From CAYQQU01 sp964419545 (GTDB taxonomy: Bacteria > Bacteroidota > Bacteroidia > Chitinophagales > Saprospiraceae), in NCBI GenBank assembly GCA_964419545.1, contig CAYQQU010000032.1, positions 1-63,602 on the forward strand: a stretch of 63,602 bases of DNA. The letters run 5' to 3'. Below the pieces are notes generated by a model. That model made no database searches. It worked only from the letters and a program-made list of their open reading frames with translations, and was not told where the DNA came from. This document shows, one piece after another, positions 8,797 through 18,478 of this stretch; position 1 is the first letter of the stretch, and each line of letters starts with the position of its first letter. A program made the translations under genes and the position numbers.

Positions 8797-8963
8797 AACC
8801 CGGATTATTCATGGGTTCTTCGTCATGACGGTTGCCAGACTTGCGTTCGCACTGGAGGGCGCTACGGAGGCGCCTGCCTGCTGCAGGCAGGTATCCCCAG
8901 ATCCGGTGCGTGAGCGGGCAGAATGGCGGCCGGCAATAGATGAATTCATGAATAATCCGGCTT
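8797..8963 (-). repeat. Dispersed intergenic element, copy 1 (AACCCGGATTATTCATG ends)
   Basis: A 167-bp element bounded by AACCCGGATTATTCATG (8797-8813) and its near-exact reverse complement CATGAATAATCCGGCTT (8947-8963). Its reverse complement shares blocks with copies at 51977 and 53765: ATTCATCTATTGC, GGCCGCCATTCT, ATACCTGCCTGCAGC and AACCGTCATGACGAAGAACC. An internal inner hairpin CCTGCCTGCTGCAGGCAGG is present. No coding capacity. It sits between convergent genes. Confidence 0.75.
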
Positions 8964-8966
8964 AAT

Positions 8967-9218
8967 TTATTGGTTAGATTCGGCGATGATCTTGCGGGCC
9001 AGATCGAGGATAGTAGTGTCTTCGAGGTGGACGATGCCTCCGTTCGGTCCGGGTTGGATGTGGGCGTCTACGATCTCTTCGTCGTTTTCATACTTGTGGG
9101 CGCCAAAATAGTTGCGTACGGTTTGCTCGTCGATGTTGAGCTCATGGGCGATCCGGCTGACGCTGCCGGTCGGGAGCTTGTGTTTGATGTCGCGAAGTTC
9201 ATCGAAAGTGATATTCAT
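8967..9218 (-). CDS. Small helix-turn-helix DNA-binding protein
   Basis: 83 residues, no signal peptide, acidic overall. Residues about 15-40 (T-G-S-V-S-R-I-A-H-E-L-N-I-D-E-Q-T-V-R-N) form a convincing helix-turn-helix, followed by Y-F-G-A and a short C-terminal helix (DLARKIIAES). I recall similar small proteins with a conserved LPTGS..RIA..L motif in Bacteroidota, but no target is known to me. A single-domain regulator or nucleoid-associated protein is the best guess. It begins with an ATG and stops four bases beyond the repeat element on its 3' side. Confidence 0.7.
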   Translation of the reverse strand: MNITFDELRDIKHKLPTGSVSRIAHELNIDEQTVRNYFGAHKYENDEEIVDAHIQPGPNGGIVHLEDTTILDLARKIIAESNQ

Positions 9219-9439
9219 ATTCCATTGATTTTGATGATAAAAGAAAGAGTTGCTTTCGGTTTGTCAAAAGGTGCGCTGTGCAGCGCAGCGCGGCTTGCCG
9301 TCAATTGATCTTTTGTAGGGATAATTTACGCGTTTTTCCGTTTTTTTTCAAAAAATCTTAACGTATAACCCATAAAATTAAGCGGCCATCGCTCGGCGGC
9401 GTCGTAGCACTTGATGCCCGGGATGCACTTCTCCTGTTC

Positions 9440-11107
9440 TCACCTTTTGGGCGGCGATCCGAACCGAGCGGTGACCCCCACCAATCCGTTGATGCCCAGC
9501 ACCGGATAGTAGCGCCAGCGTTGCCGGCGGTTATTGGCCAGGTTGTTGAGTTGTACGAAAGCGCTGACGTTATCGGAAAACTGGTATTCGGCGCCTACGC
9601 TGACGTCGAACAGGGCGTTGAGGTTATCCGCTTCGCCTTCGTCGTTGACGAAGGGAACGCCGTTTTCCAGGTAGATCTCGCTGCGCAGGGTCAGCAGCTC
9701 GTCGCTGGTGGTGTAGCTGGCGCCGGCGTTGACGGTGAGGCTGGGCAGGTGCCAGGCTTTTTCTTCGCGGTCGAGGGTGAAAAAATTCTGGCTGACGGCG
9801 CCGGTGAGCTGCAGCCCATCGAAGAGCGGAGCGGTGAGGCTGGCCGTGATGTTGATGATCTCGGCCGTATCGTAGAGCACCCGGAAGCGGGGGATGGTAT
9901 CGTTGATGCTGACGGTGCTGCGGTAGAGAGCGAGGTCGTCGGCGGTCTTGTAATTGGCCTGGGCCCGGAAGTCGATGCCCTGGAAGTTGCCCCGCACGCC
10001 GCCGTAATACTGGTACAGGCGCGTATTTTCAATTTCCACTTCCGAGAGGATGAACGGATTGTAGTTTGAAAGGGCCTGGAAGTTGTTTTTCTGCAGGGTG
10101 CCGGTAGCGCCTACGAAGGCGGTGAGTACGCCCGGCAACAAGTTGGCGGCCAGTTCGAGATCGGGAAAGAAGGAAAACTCATCCTCGTGGGAAGCGATAT
10201 TCGCCCCGATCTTGGCCATAAAGCGATCGCCGTGGTAGGTATAACTCGGCTGCAGGAAAAAGTTGTTGAGGTTTTGGTTGCTCGAATCCCGGAACGCCGT
10301 AAAGTCGGTGCGCAGCTGTATGGACAGGGGGTGCTTTTCGTCGAACCATTTGGTGCCGGAGAGCAACAGGTCGAAGCCCCGTTCCCGCGCCCGGTAGTTG
10401 TCGTTGAGGAAGTAGAAATCCAGGCTGGCGCTGTAGTTGAAGTCCAGCTCCGTAGGCTGGCCGTTGAAGATGGCGGCGCGCCCGGAAAAAGTGGCGAAGC
10501 GCTGTTTGACGTCGTCCTGGGCGAAGGAGATCTCGGTATCGTTCTCTTCGTTGAATTCGTTATAGCCGTAAAAGTGGACCGCATCGCGGGTGTAGTTGAG
10601 CATGCCGTTGACGGCGAATCCGCGGTCGTTGAAATAGTAGGTGCCGTCGAGTTCGCCGCTCGAATAGGAAAAACGCTGGTTTTCGACATTGCGGTTATTG
10701 TTGGCCGAATGGTGGAACAGGTTGACGTTGAGGTCAAAATTTTCCGAATTGAAAGCACTGTATCCCATATCGGCATAGAAGGCCGACGGCAGCCCGGCGC
10801 CCAGCTTGGCGTATCCGCGGTACTGGGGCGGCAGGTCGTCGCCCTTCATCGCCAGGGGGCGTATTTTGGGCGGCAGGTAATTGACCTCCAGGTCTTGCTG
10901 GCGGATGTCGTATCGCTGGCGCTGTACCGCCGTGTCCAGCGGCGGCAGGGTCGGATCGATAGCGAAGCGCTCCGATTCGAGCAGGCGGGCGTCGAAGCTC
11001 TTGATGACGTCCACCTCGCCTCCAGGCAGGTCGGGCTCCTGCGCCTTTAGCGACAGGCTGCAGCAAATGAAGCTCAGAAAAAACAGACAATGGATCGATC
11101 GGTTCAT
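9440..11107 (-). CDS. TonB receptor-like outer-membrane beta-barrel protein (no plug)
   Basis: 555 residues from the chosen Met. A signal peptide (M-N-R-S-I-H-C then a hydrophobic run, ending LKAQ) is followed by a short N-terminal region with LPPKIRPLA. The rest is alternating beta-strand sequence rich in Tyr, Asn and Asp, ending with aromatic strands near R-W-R-Y-Y-P-V-L-G-I-N-G-L. No TonB plug or regulatory domain is seen, and the size is about half that of a full receptor. An ATG ten codons upstream is possible but spoils the signal peptide. It follows the TPR gene closely on the same strand, so the two are likely cotranscribed and may work together at the envelope. Confidence 0.75.
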   Translation of the reverse strand: MNRSIHCLFFLSFICCSLSLKAQEPDLPGGEVDVIKSFDARLLESERFAIDPTLPPLDTAVQRQRYDIRQQDLEVNYLPPKIRPLAMKGDDLPPQYRGYAKLGAGLPSAFYADMGYSAFNSENFDLNVNLFHHSANNNRNVENQRFSYSSGELDGTYYFNDRGFAVNGMLNYTRDAVHFYGYNEFNEENDTEISFAQDDVKQRFATFSGRAAIFNGQPTELDFNYSASLDFYFLNDNYRARERGFDLLLSGTKWFDEKHPLSIQLRTDFTAFRDSSNQNLNNFFLQPSYTYHGDRFMAKIGANIASHEDEFSFFPDLELAANLLPGVLTAFVGATGTLQKNNFQALSNYNPFILSEVEIENTRLYQYYGGVRGNFQGIDFRAQANYKTADDLALYRSTVSINDTIPRFRVLYDTAEIINITASLTAPLFDGLQLTGAVSQNFFTLDREEKAWHLPSLTVNAGASYTTSDELLTLRSEIYLENGVPFVNDEGEADNLNALFDVSVGAEYQFSDNVSAFVQLNNLANNRRQRWRYYPVLGINGLVGVTARFGSPPKR

Positions 11108-11163
11108 GATCATTCGGTTTGAAGAAATGTTTGGCATGGCGTTCCCTTTTGGTTGCGGCCCTT

Positions 11164-14100
11164 TTAGTTTCCTCCTCCTTCTTCCATCTCCAGAAACTCT
11201 CCCGACCGCTCGGTACTCAGCCGGCTGGTATTGTTGATCTGGGTATCGAGCCGGTCCAGCTTGTCGCGGGCGGTATTAACGATCTCCCGGTCTTCGTCGT
11301 AATTCTCGAGTAAGGCTTCCAGTGCGGCGCGGGCGCTGATCAGGTCGCCCTTTTCGGCCAGGATATCGGACAGGAGGATGATGCATTTGGCGACCCAGTA
11401 GGGGTAGCCGGAGCTTTCGCGGTTGGCGTTGATGCAGATCTCCTGGGCGCGCTCCAGGTCGCGGCGCAGGTAGTAGATATAGGCGGTCAGGAAGCGGGCT
11501 TCGGCCGTTTGTTCGTTATTGCTGAGGCGAATGACGTCTTCGAATGCCGAGAGGGCGTTTTGATAGTCTTGCTGGTCAAAAGCCACTTTGCCGAGGTAGA
11601 AGTTGGCGGTCGCCATTTGTTGCTGGGAGGCGGCCGGGTTGGTTCCCACCTTGCGGGCGAGTTCGTAAACGGCGTTGGTATTGCCGGTACGGTAGGCGCT
11701 GCGCAGGGCGCCGAGCTGGGCGTCGAAGCGTTGTTCGGCGCTGGCGGCGGCCGTTTCCATCTGCGAGTACAGCTCGTAGGCTTTGTCGAAATCCTGTTCG
11801 TAGTTATAGGCGATGAGCGCGGCTTTTTCGAGAGCTTTCAGGTAAAAGCGGCTCTGGCCCTGACGCACGACGTATTCGTAATCGAGCAAGGCTTCGCCGT
11901 AGCGTTTGAGTACGGAATTCGACTCGCCGCGGTGGTAGTGGGCCTGCAGGAGGTAAGCGCCCTGCTGGAATTTGCGGATATAATCGGTATAGGCCTGGAC
12001 GGCCCGTTCGTAATTGGCGTTCTCGTACTGCACTTCGGCGGCGCGGAAATTGATCGAATCGCGGGCGAAGTTGTCGACATTGTACCCGGGAATGGTTTCG
12101 AGGAAAGCAAAATAATCGTCGGCGCGCCCCAGGTCGCTCACGTAGATCTCTTCCAGGGCGGTGAGGGCGATATTGGCTTCGCTGGGTTCGGGATTATTGC
12201 TGAACACCTGCTTGTAGTAGTCGATGGCCATCTGCAGGTTGCCCTGGTTGTAGCTGATGAGGCCCAGGCGCAGCAACGCCTGATTGAGCAGCTCGGAGCG
12301 GTTGCCGAAGTCGGCCACCAGGGTGCGCAGGGGTTCGGCGGCTTTGGACAGTTGCCCGATCTCCTGGTAGGTGACGCCCAGTTGCAGGAGGGCGTCGTCG
12401 GCGAAGGGGGAGTCGGGAAACCGGCGGGCCAGCGATTCGAGGGCCAGGATCTTTTCGGTGATCCGGTTGCGCAAGCCTTCGATGATGGCTTTCTGGTATA
12501 GCGCGTAAACGTAGCCGGGATAGCGCTGGTCGACGGCCTGGTCGTAATAAGCGATGGCCTGATCGTAGCGGTTGCGTTTGAACTGGCAATCGCCCGCCCG
12601 CATTACGGCGTCGCCCAGGATCTGGTTGGTGATGTCGGGGTTGCCGATGAAGGCGCGGTTGCGGCGAATGCCGGCGACGGCTTCTTCGAAGAAGTCGAGG
12701 GCGCCGGTGAAATTTTCCTGTCTCAGGTAGCAGTAGCCCAACAGGTAGTTGGCGGTAAATACCGACGATTCGTCAGGCAGGTTATCCAGCGTGCGGGCCA
12801 GGGTGAGGAACTGGTTCATCAGCCGGATGCACTGGTTGTATTGTTCTTCGCGATAGGCAATGTCTCCCTGCCAGTAGATGGCGAGCGCGCGGGTTCTGGA
12901 GTCGACGGGGTCTTCCAGGGATTGCGCCAGCCGCGTTTTGGCCCCTTCCAGGTCGTCGGCCTGCAGCAATTGCAGGGCGCGCAGGTAGGTCACCTTCTGC
13001 AGGGCCTCGCGTATTTTGGGCGTGCGGTCCCTGCGTTCGGGATACATGGTCGTAATGACGGTGATGGCCTGCTGGTAGTCCCGGTAATTGAGGAAGATCT
13101 CGGCCATCAGGTCCTGGGCTTCGGTGTAGTAGCGCGACTCGGGCGTAAAGGTCTTCAGGGCGGCGATGGCCTGGCTGCCGTTGCGCATCTCGTAAGCCAG
13201 CTTGGCGTAGTTGAAGGTGGATTCCTCCTGGATGGCCGGGTTGTAGTCCATGCGGCTGGCCAGGGCGAAAGCCGTCTGGGCTTTGCCTTTTAGTTCGAGC
13301 TTCAGGTAGCAGTCGGCCAGGTAGTACATAGCGAACTGGCCGAGTTCCGATTTCACGCTGGCCAGTTCTTCGAAGCTGCGCACAGCCTTTTGGTATTTGC
13401 CGGTCTGGTAATGGGCGTAGCCGAGCTGGTAGAATTCCTCTTCGCGCAGGCTGCCGCTGCGTTCGGCGTAGTATTCGAGATGGGGCAGGGCGCGTTCGTA
13501 GTTGCCGAGCTCGAAATAGGATTGCCCGACCAGCTGCCGGATCTCTTTTTCTTTGCGCAAACCCCGCTGTCGCAGGCGGGGCTCGGCGTAGTTGATCAGC
13601 TCCTCGAACCGGCGTTCGGCGAAGTAGATCTGGCAGTTGTAAAACGGAATATACCCTTCGTAGTCCTTCGAGCGTTCGGCCACGTTAAAAGCGGCGATCG
13701 CCGCGTCGTATTCGCCTTCGTAAAAATGGCATAGCCCCAGATAGTAGTTGCTCGATTCGTAGTATTCGCCCCGGATATCTTTGATCTCGCGGAAGCTGCG
13801 TTTGGCTTCGGTAAACTTTTTCTGAACGAAATTGCTGTAGCCCCGCCGGAAGAGCACGCGGGTGCGATCTTCGCGCGTGAGGCCGGAAAGCGGGATCTTT
13901 TCGTAATAGGCGAGGGCTTTTTCGTATTCTTTGTCGATGTAATAGAAGTCGGCGAGTTCGAGCAATGCCTGATCGGCGATCGGGTCGGGCGAATATTTGC
14001 GGATAAACTCCAGGATGAGCTTTTCGCCGTCGGGCAGGCCGAGCTGGACGGCGCTCTTGGCGTAGTACAGCTCGGCTTTGGTGCGCAGGAGTATGGCCTG

Positions 14101-14298
14101 GGGTTCGTTGGCCGGCCGCAGCATCCGGATGGCGTTCAGGAACTCATCGCGGGCTTTGCCGAAGACGTTGCTGTCGTAGAGTTCCCGGCCTTGCTTGTAG
14201 GCTTCATTGGCTTCGGTGTAGATGGCGGTGCGCTGGGCGATCAGGGGTATGATCAGGCAGGAGGCCACGATAACAAGAGCAAGTCGTTTGATCATCAT
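11164..14298 (-). CDS. Large periplasmic tetratricopeptide repeat protein
   Basis: 1044 residues: a signal peptide (about 2-22) and then nearly continuous TPR helices to about residue 1010. Repeated units of the type ALAYYEKIPL, AIAYYDQAV, A.D.YKQVF and ALSAFEDVIRL are spaced by about 34-36 residues. The C-terminus is low complexity (MEEGGG). Such long soluble TPR proteins act as scaffolds for protein complexes. The gene directly precedes a plugless beta-barrel gene on the same strand, a pairing I remember as recurrent in Bacteroidota. A role in outer-membrane assembly or transport is therefore reasonable but unproven. Two Met codons are adjacent at the start. Confidence 0.88.
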   Translation of the reverse strand: MMIKRLALVIVASCLIIPLIAQRTAIYTEANEAYKQGRELYDSNVFGKARDEFLNAIRMLRPANEPQAILLRTKAELYYAKSAVQLGLPDGEKLILEFIRKYSPDPIADQALLELADFYYIDKEYEKALAYYEKIPLSGLTREDRTRVLFRRGYSNFVQKKFTEAKRSFREIKDIRGEYYESSNYYLGLCHFYEGEYDAAIAAFNVAERSKDYEGYIPFYNCQIYFAERRFEELINYAEPRLRQRGLRKEKEIRQLVGQSYFELGNYERALPHLEYYAERSGSLREEEFYQLGYAHYQTGKYQKAVRSFEELASVKSELGQFAMYYLADCYLKLELKGKAQTAFALASRMDYNPAIQEESTFNYAKLAYEMRNGSQAIAALKTFTPESRYYTEAQDLMAEIFLNYRDYQQAITVITTMYPERRDRTPKIREALQKVTYLRALQLLQADDLEGAKTRLAQSLEDPVDSRTRALAIYWQGDIAYREEQYNQCIRLMNQFLTLARTLDNLPDESSVFTANYLLGYCYLRQENFTGALDFFEEAVAGIRRNRAFIGNPDITNQILGDAVMRAGDCQFKRNRYDQAIAYYDQAVDQRYPGYVYALYQKAIIEGLRNRITEKILALESLARRFPDSPFADDALLQLGVTYQEIGQLSKAAEPLRTLVADFGNRSELLNQALLRLGLISYNQGNLQMAIDYYKQVFSNNPEPSEANIALTALEEIYVSDLGRADDYFAFLETIPGYNVDNFARDSINFRAAEVQYENANYERAVQAYTDYIRKFQQGAYLLQAHYHRGESNSVLKRYGEALLDYEYVVRQGQSRFYLKALEKAALIAYNYEQDFDKAYELYSQMETAAASAEQRFDAQLGALRSAYRTGNTNAVYELARKVGTNPAASQQQMATANFYLGKVAFDQQDYQNALSAFEDVIRLSNNEQTAEARFLTAYIYYLRRDLERAQEICINANRESSGYPYWVAKCIILLSDILAEKGDLISARAALEALLENYDEDREIVNTARDKLDRLDTQINNTSRLSTERSGEFLEMEEGGGN

Positions 14299-14386
14299 GC
14301 TTGCTTAGGTTTGTGTTTGTAACTACAAAAACTTTGGAGCCGATTATCTTATTGCCGACAATTTAAGGAAAAAAAAGAAGCAAGCG

Positions 14387-15631
14387 TTAAGCCTCGAAGT
14401 TCAGGATCGTCTTCTCGATGATCTCGCAGCATTCCTGCAATTGATTTTCCGTCATCACCAATGGGGGGGCGAAGCGAATGATATTGCCGTGGGTCGGTTT
14501 GGCGAGCAGCCCGTTTTCGGCCAGTTGGAGGCAGATGTTCCAGGCGGTATCGCTTTCCTCCTCGTCGTTGATCACGATGGCGTTCAGCATTCCCATGCCG
14601 CGGACGAGGGTGACCAGGTCGGTCTTTTCGACCAGGTTCTGCTGCATGCGTTCGCGGAAGATACGGCCGAGGTAGTCGGCGTTTTCGGCGAGTTTTTCGT
14701 CTTTGACCACCTGGAGGGCGGCCATGGCGACGACGCCGGCCAGCGGGTTGCCCCCGAAGGTAGAACCGTGTTCGCCGGGTTTGATGGTGAGCATGATCTC
14801 GTCGCGGGCCAGGGCGGCGGATACCGGGAAGACACCTCCGGATAGGGCTTTGCCCAGCACCAGGATGTCCGGCTGGAATCCGAAATGGTCGCAGCACAGG
14901 CGCTTGCCGGTGCGGGCGATGCCGGTCTGTACTTCATCGGCGATGAAGAGGACGTTATGTTGCCGGCACAGCTCGTAGGCGCGCGGCAGGTAGTCGGCGT
15001 CCGGCACCACCACGCCTGCCTCGCCCTGGATGGGTTCCACCATGAAGCCCGCTACGTTGGGGTCCTGGAGGGCTTCTTCCAGGGCGGGAATATCGTTGTA
15101 GGGGATGATGACGTAGCCCGGCATGTAGGGGCCGAAGCCGCCGGTGCTGCTCGGATCGGTGGAGGAAGAGATGGCCGCCAGGGTGCGCCCCCAGAAATTG
15201 CCGGTGACGAAGATGATCTTGGCCTGGTTATACGGCACGCCTTTCACCTGGTAGGCCCATTTCCGGCATAGCTTGACGGCCGTCTCGCCGCCTTCGACGC
15301 CGGTATTCATGGGCAGCACCTTGTCGTAGCCGAAGTATTCGGTGATGTACCGTTCGTAGCGGCCCAGCACGTCGTTATAGAAAGCGCGGGAGGTGAGCGT
15401 CAGCCGCTGCGCCTGTTCGGTGAGCGCCTGTACGATGCGCGGATGGCAGTGTCCCTGGTTGACGGCGGAGTAGGCCGAGAGGAAATCGTAGTACTGCTTG
15501 CCTTCTACGTCCCACACGTGGACGCCCCGGCCGCGGGAGAGCACCACCGGCAGCGGATGATAATTGTGCGCGCCATATTGATCTTCCAGCGACATGAGGT
15601 CCTGGGAGGAGAGTCCGGTAGCTGATACCAT
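14387..15631 (-). CDS. rocD: Ornithine--oxo-acid transaminase
   Basis: 414 residues from the chosen Met (M-V-S-A-T-G-L-S-S). Class III PLP-dependent aminotransferase with the ornithine aminotransferase hallmarks: E-D-Q-Y-G-A-H-N-Y-H-P-L-P, NTGVEGGETAVKLCRKW, EPIQGEAGV, FIADEVQTG and the PLP lysine in LGKALSGGVFPVSA. It converts ornithine and 2-oxoglutarate to glutamate semialdehyde and glutamate, linking arginine and proline metabolism. The start 13 codons upstream would overlap the preceding pncA, so the internal start, 13 bp after pncA, is preferred. The gene is the last of a minus-strand run with pncA and the DUF389 gene. Confidence 0.93.
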   Translation of the reverse strand: MVSATGLSSQDLMSLEDQYGAHNYHPLPVVLSRGRGVHVWDVEGKQYYDFLSAYSAVNQGHCHPRIVQALTEQAQRLTLTSRAFYNDVLGRYERYITEYFGYDKVLPMNTGVEGGETAVKLCRKWAYQVKGVPYNQAKIIFVTGNFWGRTLAAISSSTDPSSTGGFGPYMPGYVIIPYNDIPALEEALQDPNVAGFMVEPIQGEAGVVVPDADYLPRAYELCRQHNVLFIADEVQTGIARTGKRLCCDHFGFQPDILVLGKALSGGVFPVSAALARDEIMLTIKPGEHGSTFGGNPLAGVVAMAALQVVKDEKLAENADYLGRIFRERMQQNLVEKTDLVTLVRGMGMLNAIVINDEEESDTAWNICLQLAENGLLAKPTHGNIIRFAPPLVMTENQLQECCEIIEKTILNFEA

Positions 15632-15644
15632 AATGTTTAGCGTT

Positions 15645-16283
15645 TTATGCTTGGTTATAGTTGGCGGCAACGGCGTCGGAGGTCGTTACTTCCACGCCTT
15701 TGCGCTGCATTTCTTGTACGGCTTTTTCCCCGTCGCCGGGTTCCAGCTCTACGGGGCGGGAACCGTCGCGCACCAGGTAGGTCCGGAAACCGAGTTCGAC
15801 GGCGTCGAGCGCGGTGAATTTGACGCAGATGTCGAGCGCCAGGCCTACGATAAAAACGTCGGTGACGCCTTTTTCTTTAAGGAAGTCGCCGAGCCCGGTG
15901 GCGCGGCGATGCCCGTTGTCGAAAAAGCCGCTATAGCTGTCGATGCCGGGGTCAGTACCCTTGTAAAAGATGGTGTCGATCTTTTCGGTATGGAGTCCGG
16001 GCGCGAATTCGGCGCCGAAGGTGTGCTGTACGCAATGAATGGGCCAGAGGATCTGTTCGAGCCCGTTGAGTTCGATCACCTGCCCGGGGCGTCGCCAGGG
16101 GTGGTTGGCGGCGAAGCTGCCGTGGTTAGCGGGGTGCCAGTCTTTGGTGGCCGCCACCAGGTCGAACCGTTCCGCCAGCCGGTTGGCTACCGGGATGACC
16201 TCGTGGCCGTCCTTCACTTCGAGGGCGCCGCCGGGGCAGAAATCAATTTGTATGTCGACGAGTAACAGTGCTGGCTTCATCAT
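15645..16283 (-). CDS. pncA: Nicotinamidase/pyrazinamidase
   Basis: 212 residues, isochorismatase-like fold. The catalytic triad is visible as D10 (VDIQIDF), K108 (FYKGTD) and C153 (ALDICVKFTA). Metal ligands D48/H50 (KDWHP), H54 and H83 (PIHC) are in the usual positions. It deamidates nicotinamide to nicotinate for NAD+ salvage in the cytoplasm. The start overlaps the stop of the upstream DUF389 gene in an ATGA arrangement, so translation is probably coupled. A second Met directly follows the first. The operon partners do not obviously share its pathway. Confidence 0.93.
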   Translation of the reverse strand: MMKPALLLVDIQIDFCPGGALEVKDGHEVIPVANRLAERFDLVAATKDWHPANHGSFAANHPWRRPGQVIELNGLEQILWPIHCVQHTFGAEFAPGLHTEKIDTIFYKGTDPGIDSYSGFFDNGHRRATGLGDFLKEKGVTDVFIVGLALDICVKFTALDAVELGFRTYLVRDGSRPVELEPGDGEKAVQEMQRKGVEVTTSDAVAANYNQA

Positions 16284-17713
16284 CCGGGATGTACGATTTG
16301 CAAGGTATCCAAACTGGCCCTAAGTTTTAAGAATTCGTAGAGCTTTTTTTCTTCGGTATGGCGGGCGTTCTTCGATTTTTCCGCTTCCCATTCTACTACA
16401 AATAACGGTATTCGGGCGGCTGGTGTTTGGAAGTCCGTCAGCTGAACTTTAGCGTAGCCGATAGTGGCGAGGTCGGGGAAGACCACTTTGGCTTCCCAGC
16501 AGATCTGGTGGAAAGGGATGGTGTCGCGGCGCAGGCTGTCGATGGTTTGCTGCATGGATTCGATCTGCAGCTCCTGGTCGGTTTTGGTTTTGCTGACCGT
16601 TTCCAGCTTATTGGCGATCTGGCCCAGGTTGGAGAGTTCCAGTTGCAGCTTATTGATCTGTTGCAGCTCGATATCGGAATCCTGGATCAGGCTGAGTCGC
16701 GTATCGTCGAGCCCGAAGCTGCGCATGGCCTGGTAGTAAAAGTCGAGCGAGTCTTTGGGGATGGATCGCCCGAGTAGTTGCAGGATGAGCTGCTGGGTGC
16801 TGTCTTCGCGGATGAGGGAATAATCGATGCAGCGGGTGTTCGGGTTGTCGCCGAAGTACACTTCGATAAACTGTTCGGCGCGTTGTTTGTCGCGCTGATA
16901 CAGGTAGAGGTCGTAGAGGATGCGGGCGCTGGGGATGATGATGATCAGGCTGAAAACCGATACGATCCAGCGGTTGCGGCGGGCTTCGCGGGCGTCGACG
17001 TGTTCGCGGAAAGGGAAATTGAGCGCGCGGATGATGATGTAGGTGCTGAGGGCGATGAAAAAAGAGTTGAGGAAGAAAAGGTAGAACGAATTGAGCATGA
17101 CCGTCCAGTTGGCTTTGGCGATCCCGTAGCCGGTGACGCAGAGGGGCGGCATGAGCGCCGTGGCGATGGCGACGCCCGGTATGGCGTTCGATTTGTCGCG
17201 GCGGGAAGCCGAGATGATTCCGGCCAGCCCGCCGAATACGGCTACGAGCCCGTCGAGGAAGGTCGGCGCGGTGCGGGCCTGGATCTCGTCGGTGAGCGTG
17301 CCGAGCGGGGTGACGACGAAGTAGAGTGTACTGGTAAACAGGGCGATGAGGATGGCAATGCCGAAATGGCGCAGCGAAATGAATAGCGCGTCTTTGTCGT
17401 TGGTCGCTACGCCGAGCCCGATGCCCAGGATGGGCGCCATGAGGGGAGAGATGAGCATGGCGCCGATGATGACGGCCGGTGAGTTGAGGTCGAGGCCGAG
17501 GGAGGCGATCATGATCGAGCACATGAGCAGCCAGGCGTTGGCGCCCCGCATGCGCTTGTTGTTTTTGATGGTGATGATGGTGCTTTCCCGGTCGAGGCCT
17601 TCCTTGAGGTCGATCAGGTCGCGAAACCAGCGCCGCACGGCTTCGAACAATTCGCTGATGATCTCGCGCAGCGTACGCGGTTCGTCGATCACGGGTTTGG
17701 GTTCTTCCTTCAT
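16280..17713 (-). CDS. DUF389 domain-containing membrane protein
   Basis: 477 residues. The N-terminal half (about 60-290) has several transmembrane helices with the DUF389 signature: N-S-P-A-V-I-I-G-A-M-L-I-S-P-L-M-A-P-I-L-G and A-I-P-G-V-A-I-A-T-A-L-M-P-P-L-C. The C-terminal half (about 300-477) is soluble, predicted alpha/beta with a coiled-coil-like stretch around 350-400. This family (TIGR00341/TIGR00271 type) has no firmly known function; channel or transporter roles have been suggested. It overlaps pncA by 4 bp and so heads a small operon with pncA and rocD. Confidence 0.88.
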   Translation of the reverse strand: MKEEPKPVIDEPRTLREIISELFEAVRRWFRDLIDLKEGLDRESTIITIKNNKRMRGANAWLLMCSIMIASLGLDLNSPAVIIGAMLISPLMAPILGIGLGVATNDKDALFISLRHFGIAILIALFTSTLYFVVTPLGTLTDEIQARTAPTFLDGLVAVFGGLAGIISASRRDKSNAIPGVAIATALMPPLCVTGYGIAKANWTVMLNSFYLFFLNSFFIALSTYIIIRALNFPFREHVDAREARRNRWIVSVFSLIIIIPSARILYDLYLYQRDKQRAEQFIEVYFGDNPNTRCIDYSLIREDSTQQLILQLLGRSIPKDSLDFYYQAMRSFGLDDTRLSLIQDSDIELQQINKLQLELSNLGQIANKLETVSKTKTDQELQIESMQQTIDSLRRDTIPFHQICWEAKVVFPDLATIGYAKVQLTDFQTPAARIPLFVVEWEAEKSKNARHTEEKKLYEFLKLRASLDTLQIVHPG

Positions 17714-17731
17714 CCGGTGGTGTTTGGGGCC

Positions 17732-18463
17732 TCAGACCAGGCGGCCGTCTTCCATGTTCAGGACGCGGTCGCTCATCTGGGCCAGTTCCTTATTATGGGT
17801 AACGATGATAAAGGTCTGTTGGAAATCGCGACGCAGGTCGAAAAGCAGTTGGTGCAATTCCTGAGAGGAGGTAGAGTCGAGGTTGCCCGAGGGTTCATCG
17901 GCAAAGACGACGGCGGGCCGGTTCATCAGGGCCCGCGCTACGGCCACCCGCTGTTGTTCGCCGCCCGACAGCTCGGTGGGCTTGTGGGTGAGGCGTTCGG
18001 CCAGTCCCAGGTAATCGAGCAATTCGGCGGCGCGCCGGCGGGCCGCCGCTTCGTTCTGCTGGGCGATAAAAGCCGGGATACAAACGTTTTCCAGGGCGGT
18101 GAATTCGGGCAGCAGGTGGTGAAACTGAAAGACGAACCCGATATTCAGGTTGCGGAATTCCGCCAGCTTGCGCTGCCCCAGGCCCGCCACCGGCGTTTCG
18201 TTGATGGCCAGCTCGCCCTGATTAGGCCGGTCGAGGGTGCCCAGGATGTGCAGCAGGGTGCTCTTGCCGGCGCCGGATTTCCCCATGATGGAGACCACCT
18301 CTCCTCGCTTGACGGTCAGGTCGACGCCTTTCAACACATGGAGGTTGCCGAATGACCGGTGGATGTTTTTCGCTTGAATCAAAAGTGTCGTTTTTTGATC
18401 GGCTAAACTACGATCTTTCCCGACAAAAGGGTAGGGAAAGGCGTCCTTACCCGGGGCAATCAC
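17732..18463 (-). CDS. lolD: ABC transporter ATP-binding protein, LolD-like
   Basis: 243 residues as listed. Walker A GKSGAGKST lies at 61-69, followed by the Q-loop (FVFQFHHLLPEFTALENV), signature LSGGEQQRVAVARAL, Walker B and D-loop (VVFADEPSGNLD) and the H-loop (IIVTHN). The F-H-H-L-L-P-E-F-T-A-L-E-N segment fits the LolD/MacB branch, which powers lipoprotein release or efflux through a separate permease. No permease gene is adjacent. The first 27 residues look unconserved. A TTG at 18382 (L-I-Q-A-K-N-I-H) would give the usual N-terminus and about 216 residues, so the true start may be there. The symbol is a family-level guess. Confidence 0.85.
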   Translation of the reverse strand: MIAPGKDAFPYPFVGKDRSLADQKTTLLIQAKNIHRSFGNLHVLKGVDLTVKRGEVVSIMGKSGAGKSTLLHILGTLDRPNQGELAINETPVAGLGQRKLAEFRNLNIGFVFQFHHLLPEFTALENVCIPAFIAQQNEAAARRRAAELLDYLGLAERLTHKPTELSGGEQQRVAVARALMNRPAVVFADEPSGNLDSTSSQELHQLLFDLRRDFQQTFIIVTHNKELAQMSDRVLNMEDGRLV

Positions 18464-18478
18464 ATTATCTCAAAAAGC

